The notes beneath the pieces were generated by a model, which saw nothing but the letters and a program-made list of their open reading frames with translations, was not told where the DNA came from and made no database searches. Source: Bacteroidota bacterium (GTDB lineage: Bacteria > Bacteroidota > Bacteroidia > AKYH767-A > 2013-40CM-41-45). From it: DNA of 64,000 nucleotides. The stretch lies in contig JADJSV010000001.1 in NCBI GenBank assembly GCA_016711505.1, forward strand, positions 310,001 through 374,000, written 5' to 3'. Position 1 is the stretch's first letter. Every line of letters begins with the position of its first letter. Shown here in pieces: positions 27,057 to 35,876 of the stretch. Both the position numbers and the translations under genes were made by a program.

Positions 27057-29294
27057 TTAGAGTTGGTCCGGCGTCGGTTCATCTGACTCCGGTTCTGATG
27101 GTGATTCACTTTGATCTGATGATTCTTCGATAGTTCCGGTAACAGGCTCTGTTCCTGCTGCCAGTTCCATCGCTGCTTTCTTTTCTTCTTCGTCGATCTC
27201 AACTTTTGCAACCGATGCAATTTCATCATCATCATCCAAACGGATCAGGCGAACACCTTGTGTCGCTCTTCCCATTATCCTTAACTCACCAATACTCATC
27301 CTGATGGTCACACCTGATTTATTGATGATCATAAGATCATCGCTGTCATCAACAACTTTTACCGCAATTAAATTACCGGTTTTCTCTGTAATGTTAATGG
27401 TCTTTACTCCTTTTCCACCACGATTCGTAATTCGATATTCTTCTACTTCCGAACGTTTTCCATAACCCTTTTCTGAAACAACCATTAATGATTCTTTTTC
27501 AGGGTCGGTTACACAAACCATTCCAATTACAACATCGTCAGGACCATCTAAAGTAACTCCTTTTACACCGATAGAATTTCTTCCCATCGGACGAACAGTT
27601 TGTTCTTTAAAACGAACAAGTTTACCTTTTTTGGTGGCAAGCATGATCTCATTCTTACCATTGGTCAATCGAGCTTCCAGAAGTACATCATCATCCTCAA
27701 TTGTTATCGCATTGATACCACTCATACGCGGACGGGAATAAGCTTCAAGTGATGTCTTTTTGATCGTACCATTTTTAGTACACATCACAATGAAATTATT
27801 GTTGATGTACTCTTCATTTTCAAGATCCTTGATATTGATGAAAGCTTTCACTTTGTCATCCGGACTCAGGCTGATCAGGTTCTGAATCGCTCTTCCTTTG
27901 GAAGTTTTATTTCCTTCAGGAATTCCATAAATGCTTCTGTAATATTCAATAAGTTTCATTAACTCATTGTATTCATCACGGATCTTATCTCTTTCAAGTC
28001 CGGTCAGTCTTTGTAAACGCATTTCCAGAATTGCCTTCGACTGAATCTCAGACAATCCGAATGTTGTCATCAATCCTTCCTGAGCAATCGGTGGAGTCTG
28101 TGATGCTCTGATCAATTTGATCACTTCATCCAGATGGTCTAATGCGATCAGTAAACCTTCTAAAATGTGTGCTCTCTTTTCTGCTTCAGCAAGATCATAT
28201 TTCGTACGGCGGATCACAACTTCATGGCGGTGATTGACAAAATGTACGATCATGTCTTTCAGGTTAAGTAACATTGGACGGCCATTTACCAGAGCAACGT
28301 TATTCACACTGAATGAAGATTGAAGTGCTGTATATTTGTAAAGATTATTCAGTACGACATTTGATACGGCATCTCTGCGTAATTCATAAACTACACGGAT
28401 ACCATCGCGATTTGATTCATCACGGATATCTGTAATACCATCGATTTTCTTTTCATTGATCAGATCAGCAGTCCGCTTGATCATCTCCGCTTTATTTACC
28501 TGGAATGGAACTTCAGTTACGATGATCCTGTCTTTACCACTTGCTGTAGTTTCAATAGTAGCACGGGCTCTTAATACGATCTTTCCGCGACCGGTCATCA
28601 AAGCTTCTTTAACACCGCTATACCCGTAAATGATACCTGAAGTTGGAAAATCAGGAGCCTTCACAATCTTGATCAGGTCTTCAATTGGAATATCTTTATT
28701 GTCGATATATGCAATTGTTCCATCGATAACTTCAGTTAAATTATGCGGTGGCATATTGGTTGCCATTCCTACTGCAATTCCGGAAGCACCATTGATCAAT
28801 AGGTTGGGAACTTTTGCCGGTAATACGGTTGGCTCTTCAAGACTATCGTCGAAGTTCAGTGTGAAATCGACAGTATCTTTTTCTATATCGGATAATAATT
28901 CTTCTGCAATCTTTCTCAGACGAGCTTCAGTATATCGCATAGCTGCCGGACTATCGCCATCCATTGAACCGTAGTTACCTTGTCCATCTACTAATGGATA
29001 TCGTAAACTCCAGTCCTGAGCCATACGTACCATTGCGTCATAAACAGAACCATCTCCATGCGGATGGTATTTACCTAAAACTTCACCGACGATACGGGCT
29101 GATTTCTTATGTGGTTTATTACTGGCCACACCAAGATCAAGCATTCCGTAAAGTACTCTTCTATGAACCGGTTTCAAACCATCGCGCACATCGGGTAAAG
29201 CACGGGAAACAATTACTGACATCGAATAATCGATGTAGGCAGTTTTCATTTCTTCTTCAATGTTAATCGGAATTATTTTCTCTCCTTCTGACAT
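27057..29294 (-). CDS. gyrA: DNA gyrase subunit A, lacking an internal segment of about 110 residues
   Basis: The breakage-reunion subunit of gyrase. N-terminal features are complete: YSMSVIVSRALPDVRDGLKPVHRR, the QRDR HPHGDGSVYDAMVRMAQ, and the catalytic Tyr in AAMRYTEARL. The position matching E. coli Ser83 is Gly. The C-terminal beta-pinwheel continues with YINNNFIVMCTKNGTIKKTSLE and RPMGRNSIGVKGV. However, at about 27927-27932 the text runs LIEYYRSI-YGIPEGNKTSKGRAIQN. Family members have about 110 residues between these blocks, covering the end of the coiled-coil region and pinwheel blade 1 with the GyrA box. The product is 745 rather than about 855 residues, with the frame kept. An acidic S/E/P-rich tail ends the protein. 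Confidence 0.93.
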   Translation of the reverse strand: MSEGEKIIPINIEEEMKTAYIDYSMSVIVSRALPDVRDGLKPVHRRVLYGMLDLGVASNKPHKKSARIVGEVLGKYHPHGDGSVYDAMVRMAQDWSLRYPLVDGQGNYGSMDGDSPAAMRYTEARLRKIAEELLSDIEKDTVDFTLNFDDSLEEPTVLPAKVPNLLINGASGIAVGMATNMPPHNLTEVIDGTIAYIDNKDIPIEDLIKIVKAPDFPTSGIIYGYSGVKEALMTGRGKIVLRARATIETTASGKDRIIVTEVPFQVNKAEMIKRTADLINEKKIDGITDIRDESNRDGIRVVYELRRDAVSNVVLNNLYKYTALQSSFSVNNVALVNGRPMLLNLKDMIVHFVNHRHEVVIRRTKYDLAEAEKRAHILEGLLIALDHLDEVIKLIRASQTPPIAQEGLMTTFGLSEIQSKAILEMRLQRLTGLERDKIRDEYNELMKLIEYYRSIYGIPEGNKTSKGRAIQNLISLSPDDKVKAFINIKDLENEEYINNNFIVMCTKNGTIKKTSLEAYSRPRMSGINAITIEDDDVLLEARLTNGKNEIMLATKKGKLVRFKEQTVRPMGRNSIGVKGVTLDGPDDVVIGMVCVTDPEKESLMVVSEKGYGKRSEVEEYRITNRGGKGVKTINITEKTGNLIAVKVVDDSDDLMIINKSGVTIRMSIGELRIMGRATQGVRLIRLDDDDEIASVAKVEIDEEEKKAAMELAAGTEPVTGTIEESSDQSESPSEPESDEPTPDQL

Positions 29295-29611
29295 ATTTAT
29301 TTTGCTAAAAATCTTTTATTAAATTTTCTTATGATAATTATTGCTTAAAATAATTTGATGGTATGTAAAATTACGTTTCAATGAAAACGTTATCAATACC
29401 GGAAATAGTGTATAGAAATATCAACAGAAATTTGGCTATCGATAAACTAAAAACACCCCTCCCCCGTCTTTATTTTAAGTGGCCCGAATTTACAAAAAAT
29501 CCCTGAAAAAGATGTAATTCTAACAAACAGATTTTTGTTGAAAAGTTACCCTGACCATATGACAGTTTACCGTCATTTGCACGTTAATTGCAGTACGAAC
29601 AAAGTAATCGC
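29295..29611. other. Divergent promoter region between gyrA and clpC
   Basis: Gene-free and AT-rich, apart from a short C-rich tract at about 29455-29466. It must carry the gyrA promoter on the minus strand, but no clean TAnnTTTG is found near the gyrA start. The clpC promoter lies at its right edge. Confidence 0.45.
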
Positions 29612-29619
29612 TAAATTTG
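29612..29619 (+). promoter_or_regulatory. -7 promoter element of clpC
   Basis: TAAATTTG, a perfect TAnnTTTG match, lies 70 bp upstream of the clpC ATG. An ATTG lies about 21 bp farther upstream as a possible partial -33 box. No CIRCE-type inverted repeat was seen. Confidence 0.5.
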
Positions 29620-29689
29620 TTCATATCTTACAAATCCTCTAGCGAACCTTAAAATCAAGTAAATCGTAATACTGTTAAACACTCAATAA

Positions 29690-32259
29690 ATGGAAGCTAA
29701 ATTCTCTCCCCGCGTAAAAGACGTGATTACCTTTAGTCGCGAAGAAGCCTTACGCCTGGGTCACGACTATATAGGCACAGAACATTTACTTTTAGGTCTC
29801 ATTCGCGAAGGCGAAGGAATGGCCATAAAGATTCTCAAGTCCCTGGGTATTAACCTGGCTGAGCTGCGCAAATCAGTCGAAAACTCTGTAAAAGGCAGTG
29901 CAACTTCAATCAATAACCTCAACAATATTCCTCTTACCAAACAGGCTGAAAAGGCTTTGAAAATCACTTATTTGGAAGCGAAAGTTTTCAAAAGTGATGT
30001 AATTGGTACTGAGCATTTGTTGCTTTCTATTCTTAAGGATGAAGATAATATTGCAACTCAGATCTTAAACCAATACGGTATCAACTATGAGATCGTGAAG
30101 GAAGAACTGGATGTGATCAAATCAAACTTCCGTTCTGAAGCTCCTCAAAATCCATCTGATGATGATCCTTATGCAAAAGATGATGAAGGTGGCAGCGGAA
30201 TGACAAGTAAAAAAGGTACTGATTCAAAATCTAAAACTCCTGTTTTGGACAATTTTGGTCGTGACCTTACAAAAGCCGCAGAAGACGGACGATTGGACCC
30301 TATCGTAGGTCGTGAAAAAGAAATAGAACGTGTTTCTCAGATTCTTTCCCGTCGTAAGAAAAATAATCCTATTCTGATTGGAGAACCGGGTGTTGGTAAA
30401 TCAGCAATCGCTGAAGGACTGGCGCTTCGTATTGTTCAACGTAAAGTATCCCGCGTACTTTTCAATAAGCGAATTGTTACTCTTGATCTTGCTTCATTAG
30501 TTGCCGGTACCAAATACCGTGGTCAATTCGAAGAAAGAATGAAAGCCGTAATGAATGAGCTTGAAAAATCACCTGATGTAATTCTATTCATCGATGAAAT
30601 TCATACGATCATTGGTGCCGGTGGCGCTTCAGGATCTCTGGACGCATCGAATATGTTCAAACCTGCTCTTGCGCGTGGTGAAATCCAATGTATCGGTGCC
30701 ACTACACTCGATGAGTATCGTCAGTACATTGAAAAAGACGGTGCATTAGACAGACGTTTCCAACGTGTGCTTGTTGAACCGGCTTCTGTTGATGAATCTA
30801 TGGAGATCCTTAAAAACATTAAAGACCGCTATGAAGAACATCACAATGTAAATTATACACCGGAAGCAATTAAAGCTTGTGTTACTCTTACTGCACGTTA
30901 TATCACTGACCGTTTTCTTCCGGATAAAGCTATCGATGCTTTAGATGAAGCAGGATCTCGTGTCCATATTACAAATATCCATGTACCAAAAAACATTCTT
31001 GAATTAGAAAGTAAGGTTGCAGATATTAAGAATGAAAAGAATCGTGTTGTCAGAAGTCAGAAGTATGAGGAAGCTGCAAAACTTCGTGATACTGAAAAAC
31101 AACTTCTTGAGCAATTAGAGTCTGCTAAGAAGATCTGGGAAGAAGAAACAAAATCGCATCGCTATACAGTAAATGAACAAGATGTTGCTGAAGTTGTTGC
31201 CATGATGACAGGAATTCCTGTTACTCGTGTAGCACAAACTGAAAGTCACCGCCTGGTTAAAATGGCAGATGAGTTAAAGGTAAAGTGATCGGACAGGATG
31301 AAGCTATTGCAAAAGTTGTAAGAGCTATCCAGCGTAACCGTGCCGGACTAAAAGATCCGAATAAACCAATCGGAACATTTATCTTCCTTGGTCCTACCGG
31401 AGTTGGTAAAACTGAATTGGCTAAAGTAATTGCCCGTTACCTCTTCGATTCTGAAGATGCTCTGATTCGTATTGATATGAGTGAGTACATGGAGAAATTT
31501 GCAGTTTCCCGTCTTATCGGTGCTCCTCCGGGATATGTAGGTTACGAAGAAGGTGGTCAGTTGACTGAAAAAGTTCGTCGTAAACCATATTCGGTTGTAC
31601 TTCTTGATGAGATTGAAAAAGCGCATCCGGATGTATTCAATTTACTACTTCAGGTTTTAGATGAAGGTATGCTTACAGATAGTCTTGGTCGTAAAGTTGA
31701 CTTCAAGAATACGATCATGATCATGACTTCTAATATCGGATCTCGTCAGTTGAAAGATTTCGGACAAGGTGTTGGATTCTCTACAAACGCTAAACTTACC
31801 GGTGCTGATGAACATTCACGCGGTGTAATTGAAAGCGCATTGAAGAAAGCCTTTGCTCCTGAATTCCTGAATCGTATTGATGATGTTGTTATGTTCAACT
31901 CACTTGAAAAAGCACACATCCATAAGATCATCGATGTTGAATTGGTTCACTTGTACAAACGCATTACTGAACTCGGTTATAAAATTAAATTGACTGATGA
32001 AGCGAAAGACTTTATCGCCGACCGTGGATTTGACAGCAGTTATGGTGCCCGTCCACTGAAACGTTCTATACAGAAGTATCTGGAAGATCCGTTGGCAGAA
32101 GAGATCATTAAAGCTGAATTAGCTGAAGGTGACATTCTCGAAGTCAATTTCGACAAGGAAACATCGACACTGAAAATAAATGTTGTAAAAGCAAACGCTT
32201 CTCCAACTCCACCTCCTGCAAAATCCAGTGGGTCGACAAGGAAGAAGAAAGAAGAATAA
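29690..32259 (+). CDS. clpC: ATP-dependent Clp protease ATP-binding subunit ClpC (one frameshift)
   Basis: A Hsp100 unfoldase that feeds proteins to ClpP. The domains in order are: two Clp_N repeats (about 1-150; REGEGMAIKIL, GTEHLLLSIL); AAA+ D1 with Walker A GEPGVGKSAI and Walker B ILFIDEIHT; a UVR-containing middle domain (RSQKYEEAAKLRDTEKQLLEQL); and AAA+ D2 with GPTGVGKTEL, VGF (ClpP loop position) and NRIDD. The frame breaks at about 31275-31280, where AAAGGTAAAG should read AAAGGGTAAAG (LKGKVIGQDEAIAKV). One G is missing. Restored, it has about 856 residues, normal for ClpC. A terminator follows directly. Confidence 0.94.
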
Positions 32260-32276
32260 TCAATAGTGACATTAAC

Positions 32277-32308
32277 AAAAAAGCCGGAAATATTTCCGGC
32301 TTTTTTGT
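32277..32308 (+). terminator. Terminator after clpC
   Basis: A perfect stem AAAGCCGGAAA/TTTCCGGCTTT with a 2-nt centre and a T-run starts 17 bp after the clpC stop. It is near-symmetrical, so it may also act on fabI-strand transcripts. Confidence 0.85.
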
Positions 32309-32328
32309 TTTTTACCACTTTCTCTTTT

Positions 32329-32388
32329 AGGTCAAGTGAAGGGTCAAGGGTAAATACTATTTTACCTTTGACCCTTCACCTTTGACCT
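32329..32388. repeat. Imperfect 26-bp inverted repeat between clpC and fabI
   Basis: Left arm 32329-32354 (built on GGTCAAGTGAAGGGTCAAGG) pairs with 32361-32388 except for a C/T mismatch and a two-base bulge, with a 6-nt loop. It sits right after the clpC terminator and 9 bp from the fabI stop. It resembles a REP-like element rather than a simple terminator, since no T-run follows. Confidence 0.65.
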
Positions 32389-32396
32389 GATATGAA

Positions 32397-33212
32397 TTAC
32401 TTACTTTGAAACATCTCCATCACCTCATTACTGATACCGGTAGTAGCATACCCTCCATCATGATAAAGATTCTGCATTGTTACCATTCTGGTCAGATCAC
32501 TGAATAAAGTAACGCAGTAATCTGCACATGCATCTGCACTTGCATTTCCAAGTGGTGAAAGTGAATCTGCAAAATTGTAGAAATCTTCAAAGCCTTTAAT
32601 TCCTGATCCTGCTGTAGTCTTTGTAGGTGATTGTGAAATGGTATTTACACGTACCTTTTTTGCTTTACCATAGTGATATCCAAAACTTCTTGAAATAGAT
32701 TCAAGCATGGCTTTAATGTCTGCCATATCAGTATAAAAAGGATAAGTTCTTTGTGCAGCAATATATGTCAGAGCAACAACACTTCCCCATTCGTTTATAG
32801 CATCCATTTTCATGGCAACGCTTAACATTTTATGGAGTGAGAGAGCTGATACATCAATTCCCTTCTGATAATAATCGTAATTACTTTCTACATAAGAAAT
32901 GTTCTTACGGATGTTCACTGACATACCAATCGAATGTAAAACAAAATCTACCTTACCGCCCATGATATCCATCGATCTTGAATACAGATTAGTCAGATCT
33001 TCAATAGACGTTGCATCAGCCGGTATGATCTCTGATTTAGTTTCATCTGCAAGTTTCTTGATTTCGCCCATACGCATTGCTATAGGTGCGTTTGTGAGTA
33101 CGATCTGTGCACCTTCCTCATGACAACGTTGTGCAACTTTCCAGGCGATAGAATTCGAGTCTAATGCCCCGCTGATAATTCCTCTTTTGCCTTTTAAAAG
33201 ATTGTTTGACAT
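32397..33212 (-). CDS. fabI: Enoyl-[acyl-carrier-protein] reductase (NADH), FabI
   Basis: A 271-residue short-chain dehydrogenase-type reductase that completes each round of fatty-acid elongation. Visible are the N-terminal nucleotide-binding segment (GKRGIISGALDSNSIAWKVA), VLHSIGMS, the catalytic YTDMADIK (Tyr-x6-Lys) preceded by RTYPF, and the substrate-loop region VRVNTISQSPTKTTAGSGI. Length matches FabI of Bacteroidota. It is the last gene of the DUF4412-recN-fabI run (gaps of about 30 bp). Confidence 0.95.
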   Translation of the reverse strand: MSNNLLKGKRGIISGALDSNSIAWKVAQRCHEEGAQIVLTNAPIAMRMGEIKKLADETKSEIIPADATSIEDLTNLYSRSMDIMGGKVDFVLHSIGMSVNIRKNISYVESNYDYYQKGIDVSALSLHKMLSVAMKMDAINEWGSVVALTYIAAQRTYPFYTDMADIKAMLESISRSFGYHYGKAKKVRVNTISQSPTKTTAGSGIKGFEDFYNFADSLSPLGNASADACADYCVTLFSDLTRMVTMQNLYHDGGYATTGISNEVMEMFQSK

Positions 33213-33244
33213 AATTATTTTGTTTGTGGTAAATATAGTTAAAT

Positions 33245-34909
33245 TTAATTTCCTAAAAGTTCCTTTGCATTCTGCATAGCAATCGCTGTTGGTTTGTCTC
33301 CGCTCAACATCCTTGCTACTTCAACAATTCTTTCTTCAGCACTTAATCTTGAAACTTTTGTAAATGTTCTCTTTCCTATTACTTCTTTGTAAACGAAAAA
33401 GTGGACATCGCCTCTGCTTGCAATTTGTGGAAGGTGAGTAATAGCAAGTAACTGAAGTGATGATGAAAGATCATTCATCACATTTCCGATCTTATATGCA
33501 GTTTCTCCACTAACACCGGTATCAATTTCATCGAAGACTACCGTAGGCAGATCTATTAATTTTGCTACGATCGCTTTCAGACAAAGCATCAGTCGGCTTA
33601 GTTCACCACCGGAAGCTACTTTACTAATTTCAGAATAAGCTACACCTTTGTTTGCAGAAAATAAAAATCTGATAGAATCTTTTCCTGTTAAATTCAATTC
33701 ATTGTTTCCCAGTGATTCCTGTTCAATTTTCAGGATAGCATTCGGCATTCCTAATTCGGAAAGCATTTTTTTTACTTTGGTTTCAATTCCCGGAATAACT
33801 TTTGCGCGGGATGCTGATATTTTATCAGCTTTCATTAAAAGCGTTGCAAAAAGTTTTTCCTTTTCCTTTTCCAGCCCTTCAATTCTTTCATCCATTGAAT
33901 TGATGTTCTCAAGTTTCTTTTCAAAATCATTTTTGAGAGCGATCAGTTCCTGTGTGGAATTGACTCTGTGCTTTTGTTCAAGTCTGTTCAGAATATTCAA
34001 CCTGTCATTCACAATTTCCAGACGTTGAGGATCCAACTGTACTTCGTCTGAAATACTGGTACTTTCCTGAGAAATATCTTTTAATTCGATCTGAACTGAT
34101 TTCAGACGTTCTGCAACGACTTCTAATTTAGAATTGTACTTACTCAATTGCTGAACGATCTGAACAGCACTCGAAATGGATGTCAGCAGATCTGTTTCAC
34201 CACCGGAAATCACTTCGTCAAGTTTAGACAAACCCACTCTGATCTCTTCACTATGCGATAAGGTTTTCAATTCTTCATCCAACTTCTCTTTTGTTTCGCC
34301 GGTTTCAAGGGCAGCTTCTTCCAGTTCGTTGAATTGAAAAGTGATATAGTCCTGTTCAGATTTAGATTTTGCTTCATCAGCTTTTAATTCATTGAGCTGA
34401 ACCAATAATTTCTTGTAATCTGAAAATTTTTGTTGGTAGTCTGTTAATTCATTATCAATACCGGCAAATGAATCTACAACTGATAACTGAAATCCTGATT
34501 TATTCAGCAGTAAAGTTTCATGCTGAGAATGAATGTCTACAAGCAGATTTCCAAGTTCTTTTAATTGTGAAATGCTGACAGGCGTATCATTGATAAATGC
34601 TCTTGATTTGCCTTCTTTGGATATTTCACTCCTGATTATGATCCTTGATTCCGGGTCTAGTTCATTGGATGAAAAGAATTCATCAATGAATTTATTCTTT
34701 GAATCAAATTCACCTTCAACTATGCACTTTTTAGTTTTATCTAAAAGCGAATTTGAATCAGCTCTTTGTCCGAGTAACAAGCCTAAGGCCCCAAGTAAAA
34801 TTGATTTCCCTGCTCCTGTCTCTCCTGTAATTATATTTAATTTTTTACCGAATTGTAACTGAAGCTCGTCTATTAAGGCGTAATTTTTAACTGCGAGTGA
34901 TGTCAACAT
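33245..34909 (-). CDS. recN: DNA repair protein RecN
   Basis: A 554-residue SMC-like ATPase acting in double-strand-break repair. The N-terminal Walker A is GETGAGKSILLGALGLLLGQ. A long coiled-coil middle (about 150-370) is interrupted by a short hinge-like stretch. The C-terminal head has the ABC signature SGGELSRLMLCLKAI and Walker B VVFDEIDTGVSG, and the D/H-loop region ends ITHLPQIASRG. Length is normal. It lies 29 bp downstream of the DUF4412 gene and 32 bp upstream of fabI. Confidence 0.96.
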   Translation of the reverse strand: MLTSLAVKNYALIDELQLQFGKKLNIITGETGAGKSILLGALGLLLGQRADSNSLLDKTKKCIVEGEFDSKNKFIDEFFSSNELDPESRIIIRSEISKEGKSRAFINDTPVSISQLKELGNLLVDIHSQHETLLLNKSGFQLSVVDSFAGIDNELTDYQQKFSDYKKLLVQLNELKADEAKSKSEQDYITFQFNELEEAALETGETKEKLDEELKTLSHSEEIRVGLSKLDEVISGGETDLLTSISSAVQIVQQLSKYNSKLEVVAERLKSVQIELKDISQESTSISDEVQLDPQRLEIVNDRLNILNRLEQKHRVNSTQELIALKNDFEKKLENINSMDERIEGLEKEKEKLFATLLMKADKISASRAKVIPGIETKVKKMLSELGMPNAILKIEQESLGNNELNLTGKDSIRFLFSANKGVAYSEISKVASGGELSRLMLCLKAIVAKLIDLPTVVFDEIDTGVSGETAYKIGNVMNDLSSSLQLLAITHLPQIASRGDVHFFVYKEVIGKRTFTKVSRLSAEERIVEVARMLSGDKPTAIAMQNAKELLGN

Positions 34910-34938
34910 ATAAGTTGAAAGCTTTTTGAATTAGAGAA

Positions 34939-35601
34939 TTATTCTTTGGGTACACCCATAAAATTTGACATATCCATGATCTGATAATCTGCAGGAACTT
35001 TAAAAAGATCATCTGATAAATTATCTTCAAGATCTACTTTTGTTGCGACCATTTTATAGGATTTACCATCTTGCGCAGATTCAAATTCCATCATAAGACC
35101 ATTAAGTCCATTGATCTTTGTATCATAAGAATAATTTCCTTTGATGTCATTTGTAAACCAGACATCATAAACCTTGGTGTCGTCTTTATAGTTTGAAGTG
35201 ATAATAGCTTTGTAACACGTATACCCTGCTATTACTTTTGATTCTCTGGTGATCTGTACTTTCGGTTCAGTTGCAACACCATTTTTTTTCATCATTGCAT
35301 CCCGATTCATTTTCATAGCCATCTTATTTCCGGAATTTTCCATCAATAAGTATCCTGTATTAGCCAGATTGTCAGAGATCATTACTGTCGTTCCTTTATC
35401 CGATTGCATTTCCACCCTTGACATGTCTTTTTTTATGTATAAAATATATTCAAGTGGTTTTGAAGCAATATTTTTGTCTGAAACAGAAGTGATCTTATAC
35501 GCAATCTTAGCAGAAGAAACAGTGTGTTTAGTGTTCTGGGAAAATGCACTTCCACATACGAATATGACTAAAATAAATAGCGTTGTTCTGATAGTTCTCA
35601 T
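34939..35601 (-). CDS. DUF4412 (GLPGLI-like) exported protein
   Basis: A 220-residue protein exported by the signal peptide MRTIRTTLFILVIFVCGSAFSQ. I chose the ATG at 35601 because the longer frame (35628) overlaps a TACATTTG promoter element. The body matches DUF4412: YILYIKKDMSRVEMQSDKG, TTVMISDN, IAGYTCYKAII and VWFTNDIKGNYS. The repeated Lys/Met-rich stretch (about 95-110) is a family feature. Its role is unknown, probably in the envelope. It is the first gene of the recN-fabI cluster. Confidence 0.8.
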   Translation of the reverse strand: MRTIRTTLFILVIFVCGSAFSQNTKHTVSSAKIAYKITSVSDKNIASKPLEYILYIKKDMSRVEMQSDKGTTVMISDNLANTGYLLMENSGNKMAMKMNRDAMMKKNGVATEPKVQITRESKVIAGYTCYKAIITSNYKDDTKVYDVWFTNDIKGNYSYDTKINGLNGLMMEFESAQDGKSYKMVATKVDLEDNLSDDLFKVPADYQIMDMSNFMGVPKE

Positions 35602-35625
35602 TGTATTGCTGATTTCGAGTTTTAG

Positions 35626-35633
35626 CAAATGTA
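35626..35633 (-). promoter_or_regulatory. -7 promoter element of DUF4412-recN-fabI operon
   Basis: TACATTTG on the minus strand, a perfect TAnnTTTG, lies 25 bp upstream of the chosen ATG. Confidence 0.55.
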
Positions 35634-35876
35634 GTCAATCAATTTTTAAAACTACACACCCTTTTTGATGGTTTTTTTAATGGCTGAGTGGACTGTAAGA
35701 TTTGAATAGATTCCATTAAAAAATTTAAATACTGATTTACAATAAAATCAGGCACTTTCAGGTTGATATTGAGAGTAATTTCTATGGAAAACCTTGTTCA
35801 TATCTTTTAAAACAAAGGCGGGGCGCATGTTTCAGGTAGTTCTAACTTTAAATCCACTATAAAATAAAGTATTTCC

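Noticed and set aside
31270..31290. Programmed -1/+1 frameshift in clpC
   Set aside because: There is no canonical slippery heptamer, ClpC is not known to use frameshifting, and six other genes in the window show similar one-base breaks.
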